Part shown: piece after piece, positions 40,430 to 47,608 of the stretch
How the letters are laid out: each line of letters opens with the position of its first letter
Position numbering within the stretch: the first letter of the stretch is position 1
The notes under the pieces: model-generated
The model's input: only the letters and a program-made list of their open reading frames with translations
What the model was told of the DNA's origin: nothing
The model's database searches: none
Assembly (NCBI RefSeq): GCF_014645735.1
Contig: NZ_BMMH01000005.1
Span: forward strand, 388,614-452,613
Length of the DNA: 64,000 nt
Direction of reading: 5' to 3'
Source: Nocardia jinanensis
GTDB lineage: Bacteria; Actinomycetota; Actinomycetes; Mycobacteriales; Mycobacteriaceae
Translations under genes and position numbers: made by a program

Positions 40430-41433
40430 TGTGCGTTGCACAGCACGACCTCACTCCCGTTGAGCAAAAGCTCTATATCAGCGGGCAGGGTCGCCCGGCC
40501 GTTACTGCAGCCCGCGTTCTCGGGCCGGTGCTGCGCCACCTGCAACCCGGCCAGCGCACCCGGCATCAGCCGCAAGGAATCGACGGCCGCGCCGACATTT
40601 GTGAAGGCCTGGGTCAGCAGCGCGTCGATATCGAGGTCGTCACGGAAACCCAGCGCCGCGAGCAGCCGCTCGATCGGTTCGACGAGCGCGGGGCCGCTCG
40701 AGGCGGTCTTCGGAAACTCGTCCAGCACCGTCAGCGCGTTGCTGATGGGCAGGCTCATGGCCTTCAGAAACTCGATGACATACGGTGAGCGGCCGCCCAT
40801 GGAGTCCGCGATCCGCGCGACATTGGCGGTCATCGTGGCGATCAGCTGCCGGCGGTCCTGGGCATAGGCGGCGAGCTGTTGCGCGCTCTCCAGCATCGGT
40901 CCCAGCCCGCTGCCGTCCCCTTCGAGCACGGCGATCGCGTTTTCCGCGAAGGCGTTGATCTGCTCGGTGTTCATCGTCGACAACACCGGCTGCAAGCCGT
41001 TGAACAGGGCGGTGATGTCGAAGGAGCCGCGCGTGGCGCTCGCGGGCAGATAGTCGACAGGGTTACCGGCCCGGTCGGCGAAGGCTACGTCGACAAAACG
41101 GGCACCGGTCAGATTCTGGTACTTGATCGCCAGCACCGTGGTGTCGGCCAGCTCGTATTCGCGGTCCATCGAGAAGCTGACCCGGGCCTCGGCACCGTCG
41201 CGGCCGGCGATGAGATCGACCCCGGTGACCTTCCCGATGCGCAGCCCCTTCAGGCGGACATCGGCGTTCTCCCGGAGGCCGGACACATCGGAGAAGTCGG
41301 CGGTGTAGGCGCGAGTGCTCTGCTCCACCGGATTGCGCATGGCATTGAGCACGATGATGAACAGCAGCACTGTGACCACGGCAACGGCGACGAGCTTCGT
41401 CGCTGCCCAGATCAAGCCACGTCGGGTCGTCAT
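40426..41433 (-). CDS. mceB: MceB-type lipid-shuttle protein
   Basis: A 335-residue Mce protein. ATG 41433 shares one base with the mceA stop (TGATG). It has an N-terminal membrane helix (Val-Ala-Val-Ala-Val-Val-Thr-Val-Leu-Leu), then the Mce domain with Asn-Ala-Asp-Val-Arg-Leu-Lys-Gly-Leu-Arg-Ile-Gly-Lys-Val and a Tyr-Gln-Asn-Leu-Thr-Gly-Ala-Arg strand. The helical barrel region holds conserved-looking Leu-Asp-Glu-Phe-Pro. A Cys near the C-terminus (Val-Leu-Cys-Asn) follows another at Ala-Gly-Cys-Ser. Confidence 0.9.
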   Translation of the reverse strand: MTTRRGLIWAATKLVAVAVVTVLLFIIVLNAMRNPVEQSTRAYTADFSDVSGLRENADVRLKGLRIGKVTGVDLIAGRDGAEARVSFSMDREYELADTTVLAIKYQNLTGARFVDVAFADRAGNPVDYLPASATRGSFDITALFNGLQPVLSTMNTEQINAFAENAIAVLEGDGSGLGPMLESAQQLAAYAQDRRQLIATMTANVARIADSMGGRSPYVIEFLKAMSLPISNALTVLDEFPKTASSGPALVEPIERLLAALGFRDDLDIDALLTQAFTNVGAAVDSLRLMPGALAGLQVAQHRPENAGCSNGRATLPADIELLLNGSEVVLCNAQ

Positions 41434-42515
41434 CAGCGGGCTCCCTGTGCTGCGCTGGGCAAGGCGCCGAGTTGTGCCAGCGGCCCGGCGATCGCGGGTA
41501 CGTCGTCGAGGACCACGCGCAGTTGCAGGGTCTTCTGCTCCGGCGTCCCGGTGAAGGCGGACTCCAGCCCGTCCAGAACGGCATGGATCTCGGCCAGCCG
41601 GCCCCCGCCCAGCAGTCCGGGCAGCGGTGCGACCACTTCGTCCACCGAGGTGACCAACGGGATCAGCTCGGTGTCGTGTGAGGCGAGCAGCGAGCCGGCC
41701 AGGCCGAACAGGTCTGTGGCCGCGAGGATCAGCGCCTGATCTGTCTCGTTCATGAAGGCTTCGTCGACGCCTGTGCTGCCGTCGGGCAGCTTGTTGTAGG
41801 CGCTGTGATAGATCGCGTACAGTGCCTCGGCCGCACCTCGGCTGAAGGCGGGCAGCTCCGCCAGCAGGTCGTTGGTGCGCACCAGCAACTCGGTGGGCAG
41901 ATGCTGCTGTGTGCGCGACACCTGGTCGGCGACGATGATACCGGCGCGGATCAACGGCGCCAGACCGTTGGCATAGCGCATGACCTCGTCCAGTGTGGCG
42001 ATCATATCGGCGGTCAGCGTGCCGTCGACGACCAGCGACACCTGCTCCAGCATCGTGGACATGGTGTAGTCCGGTGCCCGAGTGCGGTGCAGCACCGCAC
42101 CGTCGGTGAGGGCGGCGCCACCGGGACGTTCGATCAGGTTCAGGGCGGTCACTCCGAAGTAGTTCTCCGGCCGGAAATCGACCTCGAGGCTGTCGGACAG
42201 GATCGCGGCCATGCCCTGGTCGAGCACCAGCGAGACGCCGGCCGTGCGCGAATCCAGCGAGGTCACGTCGGTGACCTCACCGACCGCGGCGCCCCGGACC
42301 AGCACCTTGGAGCCGGACTCCAGACCGGGGCCCAGGGCCGGAACCACCAGCTGCAGCCGGACCCCGGAGGGCGCGGTCGCTTTCGGGTAGGCCCAGAAGC
42401 CGGCGGCTACCGCGATCAGCATGACGACGGTCGCGGCACTACCGCAGAGCACCAGCATGCGTAGCTGCCGGTGTCCGTCACCTCGGACGAAATCTTGATG
42501 AATATGTCTGGCCAT
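41433..42515 (-). CDS. mceA: MceA-type lipid-shuttle protein
   Basis: A 360-residue Mce protein. ATG 42515 lies 2 nt after the yrbEB stop; the open frame extends further upstream only as a shadow of that gene. A short basic N-terminus precedes a membrane helix (Val-Val-Met-Leu-Ile-Ala-Val-Ala-Ala). The Mce domain reads Gly-Ser-Lys-Val-Leu-Val-Arg-Gly-Ala-Ala-Val-Gly-Glu-Val, and a Phe-Arg-Pro-Glu-Asn-Tyr-Phe-Gly strand follows. First mce chain after the permease pair, hence A. It is expected to sit in the cell-wall-side substrate tunnel. Confidence 0.9.
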   Translation of the reverse strand: MARHIHQDFVRGDGHRQLRMLVLCGSAATVVMLIAVAAGFWAYPKATAPSGVRLQLVVPALGPGLESGSKVLVRGAAVGEVTDVTSLDSRTAGVSLVLDQGMAAILSDSLEVDFRPENYFGVTALNLIERPGGAALTDGAVLHRTRAPDYTMSTMLEQVSLVVDGTLTADMIATLDEVMRYANGLAPLIRAGIIVADQVSRTQQHLPTELLVRTNDLLAELPAFSRGAAEALYAIYHSAYNKLPDGSTGVDEAFMNETDQALILAATDLFGLAGSLLASHDTELIPLVTSVDEVVAPLPGLLGGGRLAEIHAVLDGLESAFTGTPEQKTLQLRVVLDDVPAIAGPLAQLGALPSAAQGAR

Positions 42516-42517
42516 GC

Positions 42518-43393
42518 TCAGCCCCTGAAAGGAAGTTCCGGGTTCAGACCCCAGATGGCAACGGTCATCAGAAAATTGAGGACGACGATCGCGACCAGGC
42601 TGGCCCGGATGGCTCGTCCCGACGCGATTCCGACGCCCGCGGGTCCGCCGGAAGCGAAATATCCGTAGTAGCAATGGATCATGGTGACCACGGCGCAGAA
42701 CAGCAGCGCTTTGCCCACCGAAGCGGCGAGATCGCCGAGGTTGACGAATTGGGCGAAGTAGTGGTCGTACGTGCCGGCGGGCTGGCCGTACCCGATTTTG
42801 ATAATCAATCCGCCGGTGAAGAAGCTGACCACGATCGCCATCAGGTAGCCCGGTAGCACCACCAGCATGCCACCGATCAGGCGAGTTCCGACCACGAACG
42901 GAATGGCTTGCAGGCCCATGGATTCGGTGGCATCGATCTCCTCGGAGATCCGCATGGCGCCGATCTCCGCGGTCATCCGGCAGCCGGCCTGGGCGGCGAA
43001 CCCGATACCGGTGATGATCGGGGCGATGACCCGGATATTGCCGAACGATCCGATAATTCCGGTCAGTGCCCCGAAACCCAGCAGATCGAAGGCCATGAAC
43101 GCCTGGATCGCGACCACCGCACCGACCGCGATACCGAGAAAGAACATCAGGCTCAGCACGCCACCGTCGATGATGAGCGAACCGCTGCCCCACGCCATAT
43201 CGTTCATGGTCTTGAGGGTCTGTTTGGAGTAATGGCGCACCGTCTTGGGCAGGTACACCAAGGTTTTCCAGATGAAGGTGATGATCTGCCCGAGCTCGGC
43301 CAGACTGTCGAGCAGGGAGCGCCGGAGGGCGCGGAGGGCGCGGACGGCCCGTCCGGGCGGCACGAGCGGATACGGCGGGTTGTCGATACTCAT
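42518..43393 (-). CDS. yrbEB: YrbE/MlaE-type ABC permease B
   Basis: A 291-residue permease. ATG 43393 overlaps the yrbEA stop (ATGA). Five to six hydrophobic segments are visible, and the MlaE core contains Phe-Ala-Ala-Gln-Ala-Gly-Cys-Arg-Met-Thr-Ala-Glu-Ile-Gly, Met-Arg-Ile-Ser-Glu-Glu-Ile-Asp-Ala and a later Pro-Gly-Tyr-Leu-Met-Ala. The Glu-Glu-Ile-Asp-Ala loop is the coupling segment for the ATPase. Together with YrbEA it forms the membrane channel of the Mce lipid importer. Confidence 0.94.
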   Translation of the reverse strand: MSIDNPPYPLVPPGRAVRALRALRRSLLDSLAELGQIITFIWKTLVYLPKTVRHYSKQTLKTMNDMAWGSGSLIIDGGVLSLMFFLGIAVGAVVAIQAFMAFDLLGFGALTGIIGSFGNIRVIAPIITGIGFAAQAGCRMTAEIGAMRISEEIDATESMGLQAIPFVVGTRLIGGMLVVLPGYLMAIVVSFFTGGLIIKIGYGQPAGTYDHYFAQFVNLGDLAASVGKALLFCAVVTMIHCYYGYFASGGPAGVGIASGRAIRASLVAIVVLNFLMTVAIWGLNPELPFRG

Positions 43394-44223
43394 GCAAGCC
43401 TCGCCGGGAAGAACATGTTCTGCAGCTGGCTCACGGCCAGGTTCGTCATGAAGATGCAGAAGACACTCAGCACCACCGAGGCGTTGACCGCGTTGGCCAC
43501 CCCCTTCGGGCCACCGGTGGCCTCGAGGCCACGCAGGCTGGCGATCGTGACCACAATGATCGCGAAGAGTAAAGCCTTGAGCACCGAGAAGAGCAAGTCG
43601 ACCGGGGTGGCGAAGGCGCCGAAGGACTGCCAGAAGCTGTCCGGCACCACACCGTTGACGTTCGTCGAGATGATCAGGCCCGCCGCAACGCCGGCAGCGA
43701 CGATCAGAATGCACAGTGCGGGGGCGATCGCCACCATGGCGACGAAGCGCGGAACCACCAGACGCTGAACGGGATTCACTCCCATCACACGCATCGCATC
43801 GATTTCCTCACGGATGGATCGGGCGCTCAGATCGGAAGCGATGGTGGAGGCCGCGGCCCCACTCATCAGCAGCCCGGCCGCCATGGGCGCGCCCTGACTC
43901 ACCACGCCCAGGCCGCTGGCGGCCCCCGCCAGCGAATTGGCGCCCACCTGGTCCATGACACCGCCGACCTGCACCGACACCTCGGCGCCGATCGGCACCG
44001 CCATCAGCAGCGCGGGCAGCGCGGTCACCTTGAACAGCTTCCACATCTGTTCGATCACCTCCCCTACCGGAAGGCGCCCAGCGAGGGTGTCGGCAACGGA
44101 GAAGCGGGCCACGTCGGCGCCGAGGCGGGCCGATCTGCCCAGGGTGGCAAGGCTTTTCAGCACGCGGGACTCGAACGAGCCACGGACGCGCTGTGCCAGC
44201 CCCCCGGATACGGAAATACTCAC
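43390..44223 (-). CDS. yrbEA: YrbE/MlaE-type ABC permease A
   Basis: A 277-residue permease. GTG 44223 has GGAGGT about 7 nt upstream. The MlaE core is seen in Pro-Ile-Gly-Ala-Glu-Val-Ser-Val, Ser-Ile-Arg-Glu-Glu-Ile-Asp-Ala-Met-Arg-Val-Met-Gly and Arg-Leu-Val-Val-Pro-Arg. Five hydrophobic segments are predicted. It follows the aldehyde dehydrogenase gene by 52 nt on the same strand, with no terminator or operator in between, so the mce operon probably starts at the dehydrogenase promoter. Confidence 0.94.
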   Translation of the reverse strand: MSISVSGGLAQRVRGSFESRVLKSLATLGRSARLGADVARFSVADTLAGRLPVGEVIEQMWKLFKVTALPALLMAVPIGAEVSVQVGGVMDQVGANSLAGAASGLGVVSQGAPMAAGLLMSGAAASTIASDLSARSIREEIDAMRVMGVNPVQRLVVPRFVAMVAIAPALCILIVAAGVAAGLIISTNVNGVVPDSFWQSFGAFATPVDLLFSVLKALLFAIIVVTIASLRGLEATGGPKGVANAVNASVVLSVFCIFMTNLAVSQLQNMFFPARLA

Positions 44224-44275
44224 TGCACACCTCCATGTGGGCAGATCGGAGCGAACGGTTTCGACGGGTGCGGAT

Positions 44276-45673
44276 TCAGCCCATGAGCCGTCGCAACACC
44301 TTCTGCATCCCGGTGCCGTAGGGCGGATAGGCGGCGGACGGATCCGGCCGGGCCGGCTTGCGCAGCACAGCCTTGTGGTGGCTGAAGGTATCGAACCCGT
44401 GCTTGCCGTGGTAGCTGCCCATACCGGAATCACCGACACCGCCGAAGGGCAACTCCGGCACCAGCAGGTGGTACAGCAGATGGTTGACCACCACCGCCCC
44501 CGAAGAGGTCTGCTCCAGCACGGTGCGCTCGGTATCCCGAGAGGAAGTGAACAAGTAGAGGGCGAGCGGCTTCGGACGCTGGTTCACAAAGTCCACGGCC
44601 TCTCGCACGCTGCGAACGGACAACAGCGGGAGGATGGGCCCGAAGATCTCTTCGCGCATGAGTTCGGAGTCCGGATCCGGATCCGTCACCAGCGCCGGGG
44701 TAATGGCGAGCTTGTCGCGGTTGATCACACCACCGAATTGCTCCCCGCCATGGCCGGCCAGCGCACCGGCGAGCCGATCGAGGTGACGGTCGTTGACAAT
44801 ATGGGTGGTGTCGTTCGCGCCGTGCGCGGACAGTTCGACGAGCAGCCGCTCCACCAGCTGCGGCCGGACCGCGTCCTCCACGAGTACATAGTCCGGCGCG
44901 ATGCAGGTCTGGCCCGAGTTGATCGATTTTGCCCAGGCGATCCGGCGGGCCGCCACCTCGATATCCGCGTCGGCGGTGACGATCACCGGGCTTTTTCCAC
45001 CCAGTTCCAGGGTCACCGGAGTGAGATGGTTGGCCGCTGCGGTCATCACGGCCTTGCCGACCACGGTGGAGCCGGTGAAGAAGATGTGGTCGAAGCGCTG
45101 TTCGAGCAACGCACGGTTGACTTTGCCGTCGCCGAGCACCACCCGTACGGCCTCGGGGTCGACATAGCGAGGCAGGAGACGGGCGAGCAGGGCACCCGTT
45201 TCGCCGGCGAGATCGGACGGCTTGAGCAGCACGGTGTTTCCCGCGGCCAAAGCGCTCACCAGCGGTTGCACCGTCAGCAGCAGCGGGAAGTTCCAGGTGC
45301 CCAGGATGAGCACGGTGCCCTTGGGTTCCGGCAGGGACCACGCCTTGCCGGGCGCGGTCGCGGCGCTCACTCGCACCGGCGTGGCCCGCGCCCATTTCGC
45401 CAGCTGCGACAACGTGTGCCGGATCTCGTGCCGGACGGGCCCGATATCGGCCATAAATGTCGCCATCGGGCTGCGACCGAGATCGGCGGCGATCGCCGCC
45501 GCGATTTCGGACTCGCTTTCATCGATGAATCGAAGCAGACCTTCTAATTGCGCGGTGCGCCAGGAGAGCGGGCGAGTCCTGCCGCCGGCGAATGCGGCTC
45601 GCGCACGCTCCACATCCGCGAGAAATTCTGGTCGGCGCGCACTTTTCGACGACGCTGCCGCGGTGGCGGTCAC
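44276..45673 (-). CDS. Aldehyde dehydrogenase, class 3 / fatty-aldehyde type
   Basis: A 465-residue NAD(P)-dependent aldehyde dehydrogenase, oxidising an aldehyde to its acid. GTG 45673 has GTGGAGG upstream. The catalytic Cys is near residue 257 (Ser-Gly-Gln-Thr-Cys-Ile-Ala-Pro-Asp-Tyr), the general-base Glu near 223 (Leu-Glu-Leu-Gly-Gly-Lys-Ser-Pro), and the oxyanion Asn lies in Gly-Thr-Trp-Asn-Phe-Pro. The short N-terminus, total length and Gly-Asp-Ser-Gly-Met-Gly-Ser-Tyr-His-Gly near the end are typical of class 3 / fatty aldehyde dehydrogenases. The C-terminal Pro/Tyr-rich tail is not a membrane anchor. It heads the mce operon and has the shared operator in its promoter, so it probably acts on an imported lipid or its cleavage products. 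Confidence 0.92.
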   Translation of the reverse strand: MTATAAASSKSARRPEFLADVERARAAFAGGRTRPLSWRTAQLEGLLRFIDESESEIAAAIAADLGRSPMATFMADIGPVRHEIRHTLSQLAKWARATPVRVSAATAPGKAWSLPEPKGTVLILGTWNFPLLLTVQPLVSALAAGNTVLLKPSDLAGETGALLARLLPRYVDPEAVRVVLGDGKVNRALLEQRFDHIFFTGSTVVGKAVMTAAANHLTPVTLELGGKSPVIVTADADIEVAARRIAWAKSINSGQTCIAPDYVLVEDAVRPQLVERLLVELSAHGANDTTHIVNDRHLDRLAGALAGHGGEQFGGVINRDKLAITPALVTDPDPDSELMREEIFGPILPLLSVRSVREAVDFVNQRPKPLALYLFTSSRDTERTVLEQTSSGAVVVNHLLYHLLVPELPFGGVGDSGMGSYHGKHGFDTFSHHKAVLRKPARPDPSAAYPPYGTGMQKVLRRLMG

Positions 45674-45766
45674 TGTCCGGCCTCCACGTGATCGGGGGCT
45701 GCCGGAGTTGTCTCAGCGGTACGAAAAAAGGCCGCGAGACCAGGAGTAATGCGGAACATGACGAGA

Positions 45767-45796
45767 ACCATACATAGTGTTCATATGTAATGTCAA
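45767..45796 (-). promoter_or_regulatory. Promoter and operator of the aldehyde dehydrogenase-mce operon
   Basis: Read on the minus strand: -35 TTGACA (45796-45791), an 18-bp spacer, then -10 TATGGT (45772-45767). The 15-bp operator CATACA-TAG-TGTTCA (45769-45783, plus strand) fills the spacer and overlaps the -10 box. The start codon is about 95 nt downstream. Confidence 0.75.
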
Positions 45797-45837
45797 TCAC
45801 TTTCTTTACGGACACCCCTGACCCTTCCGGCGTGCCA

Positions 45838-45874
45838 TGAACACGTTGTATATATATACCGTCTGCCTTAGTAT
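45838..45874 (+). promoter_or_regulatory. Promoter and operator of the enoyl-CoA isomerase gene
   Basis: Operator TGAACA-CGT-TGTATA (45838-45852) overlaps a -35-like TTGTAT (45846-45851). A TAGTAT -10 box follows at 45869-45874 after 17 bp. The ATG at 45883 is 8 nt after the -10, so the transcript is nearly or fully leaderless. Confidence 0.65.
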
Positions 45875-45882
45875 GCCGCGGC

Positions 45883-46698
45883 ATGAATGAATGGGATTTA
45901 ATTTCTCGGACAGAAGTACTCGAAATCCGTCGATCAGCTGCGGCCGCGGCTTTGATCCTGGCGCGGCCGGGGGCACTGAATGCGTTCGATCTCGCGCTTC
46001 AACAGGAATTGCGTGCGGCCACCGACTGGGCCGCGACAGAGGATTCGGTGCGCTGCGTCGTGCTGACCGGGGCGGGCCGGGCGTTTTCGGCCGGTGCGGA
46101 TCTGTCGCTGGAGGAGATGTCCCCGGAGCTCCGGCTGTCACCGCGCACCGAGGAGGAGCTGCGGATGCGGTACAACCCCACCGTGCGCACGCTCCGCAGT
46201 ATGCCCAAACCTGTGATCGCCGCGATCAACGGCGCCGCCGTCGGCGCCGGCTGTGCACTGGCACTGGCGTGCGATCAGCTCATCGCGGCCCGATCGGCCT
46301 CCTTCACACTGGCTTTCGCCAAGGTCGGGCTGACGCTGGATGCCGGAGCGTCGATGCTTCTGGGTGCCCGTGTCGGACTGGGGCGGGCCGGCCGGATGGC
46401 ATTGCTGGCCGAGCGCATCGACGCGGAAACCGCGCTGAGCTGGGGCATGGTCGACGAGGTCGTGGCAGACGAGGAGTTGAACGACCGAGCGTCCGAACTC
46501 GCCCTGCGCCTGGCCGCCGGCCCGACCGCGGCTTTCGCGGCGACCAAGCGCAGTTTGAACACCGCCCTGCTTCCCCAGTTGGACGCCGCGTTCGAGAGCG
46601 AGGTCGAGGGGCAGACCCGGCTGGTCGATTCCCGGGACTTCAGGGAAGGCGTGGCGGCTTTCGCCGCACGGCGGCCTCCGGTTTTCGAAGGCCGCTGA
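45883..46698 (+). CDS. Enoyl-CoA hydratase/isomerase family protein (PaaG-like)
   Basis: A 271-residue crotonase. The oxyanion-hole strands are Phe-Ser-Ala-Gly-Ala-Asp-Leu (near 69) and Asn-Gly-Ala-Ala-Val-Gly-Ala-Gly-Cys-Ala-Leu (near 118). The usual hydratase Pro-Glu is replaced: the segment reads Leu-Ala-Phe-Ala-Lys-Val-Gly-Leu-Thr-Leu-Asp-Ala-Gly-Ala-Ser, as in PaaG-type double-bond isomerases with a catalytic Asp. Isomerisation or unusual-ring chemistry is therefore more likely than plain hydration. There is no ribosome binding site; the start lies just after the -10 box (leaderless). The gene is divergent from the dehydrogenase-mce operon and convergent with the hydrolase. Confidence 0.88.
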   Translation: MNEWDLISRTEVLEIRRSAAAAALILARPGALNAFDLALQQELRAATDWAATEDSVRCVVLTGAGRAFSAGADLSLEEMSPELRLSPRTEEELRMRYNPTVRTLRSMPKPVIAAINGAAVGAGCALALACDQLIAARSASFTLAFAKVGLTLDAGASMLLGARVGLGRAGRMALLAERIDAETALSWGMVDEVVADEELNDRASELALRLAAGPTAAFAATKRSLNTALLPQLDAAFESEVEGQTRLVDSRDFREGVAAFAARRPPVFEGR

Positions 46699-46705
46699 CA
46701 GACCG

Positions 46706-46731
46706 GGCGGTGCCGGTCAGCCGGCACCGCC
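46706..46731. terminator. Bidirectional terminator between convergent genes
   Basis: An 11-bp perfect stem (46706-46716 with 46721-46731) closes a TCAG loop. The loop and stem overlap the stop codon of the hydrolase gene (46717-46719) and lie 8 nt after the isomerase stop, so one hairpin can serve both. Confidence 0.75.
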
Positions 46732-47529
46732 GCCAACGGCGCGCAGCAGCGCGATATCGAACTCGTCGGCCGCTTCCAGCATCGGGTAGTGGCCGGTGTC
46801 GAACTCGACCAGCGTGGTGGCGAGCCGCTCGTGCAACCAGCGCGCACCGCGTACCGAAAGCGCCGGGTCGGCGGTACCGATGATCTGGGTCACCGGAACC
46901 CGTACGCCGTCGAGGATATGCACCTGGTCGGTGCACAAAAGCGTCCGCATAGCGGCACAGGCCGCCCAGCTCGGGGTCTGCAGCGATATACGATGCAGCC
47001 AATCGAGCAGATGCGTAGCCGGTTTCTCTTTGAACGGATCACCGACAGCGCTGCGCCGCAACGTGACCCGGTCGTTGTGCTCGGCGGTGAGAATGGTGTT
47101 CAGCGGTCCCTCGGCGGGTACGCCGAACGGGAAGGCCTCGGTTCGGGAGGCGGCGACGCCGTTGGAGGCCACCAAGACCGCCCGCTCGACCATCGCCGGG
47201 CGATCGTACGCGAGGCGCAGCGCGACCATACCGCCGAGCGACCAGCCCACCACCGCCGCCTGGGGCACCCTGAAGGCGGCCAGTACATCGGCGGCATCGG
47301 CGGCGAGCGAGTCGATCTCGTAGCCCCCCAGCGGGGCCTCGGAACCGCCGTGCCCGCGCAGATCCATCGCCAGCACCCGGTGTCCGGATTCGGCCAGCAC
47401 CCGGATCTGGCGATCCCAGACCGCACTGCTCAGGCTCCAGCCGTGGATCAGCAGCACCGGCCGGCCGGTTCCCAATGCCAGGACGTTGATACGTACACCG
47501 TCGCGCATTTCGATGAGACGTTCGGACAT
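46717..47529 (-). CDS. Alpha/beta-fold hydrolase
   Basis: A 270-residue hydrolase. ATG 47529 has GAGAGG upstream; the longer open frame has no support. His-Gly-Trp-Ser (oxyanion region), a Gly-Trp-Ser-Leu-Gly-Gly nucleophile elbow (Ser near residue 98), an acidic residue after the last strands (Gly-Thr-Ala-Asp-Pro) and a final Gly-His-Tyr-Pro His are in canonical order. The fold suits esterases, lactonases or C-C hydrolases. It is third in the thiolase-fadB operon and shares a regulon with a Baeyer-Villiger monooxygenase, so hydrolysis of the ester made by that enzyme is a reasonable guess. Confidence 0.88.
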   Translation of the reverse strand: MSERLIEMRDGVRINVLALGTGRPVLLIHGWSLSSAVWDRQIRVLAESGHRVLAMDLRGHGGSEAPLGGYEIDSLAADAADVLAAFRVPQAAVVGWSLGGMVALRLAYDRPAMVERAVLVASNGVAASRTEAFPFGVPAEGPLNTILTAEHNDRVTLRRSAVGDPFKEKPATHLLDWLHRISLQTPSWAACAAMRTLLCTDQVHILDGVRVPVTQIIGTADPALSVRGARWLHERLATTLVEFDTGHYPMLEAADEFDIALLRAVGGGAG

Positions 47530-47608
47530 GTTTCCTCTCGCTCCGACAAGGTGGTGGGGTCGCCCGGAACCCGGGCAACCCACCATGAGGATCGGTGGCG
47601 CACACCGG

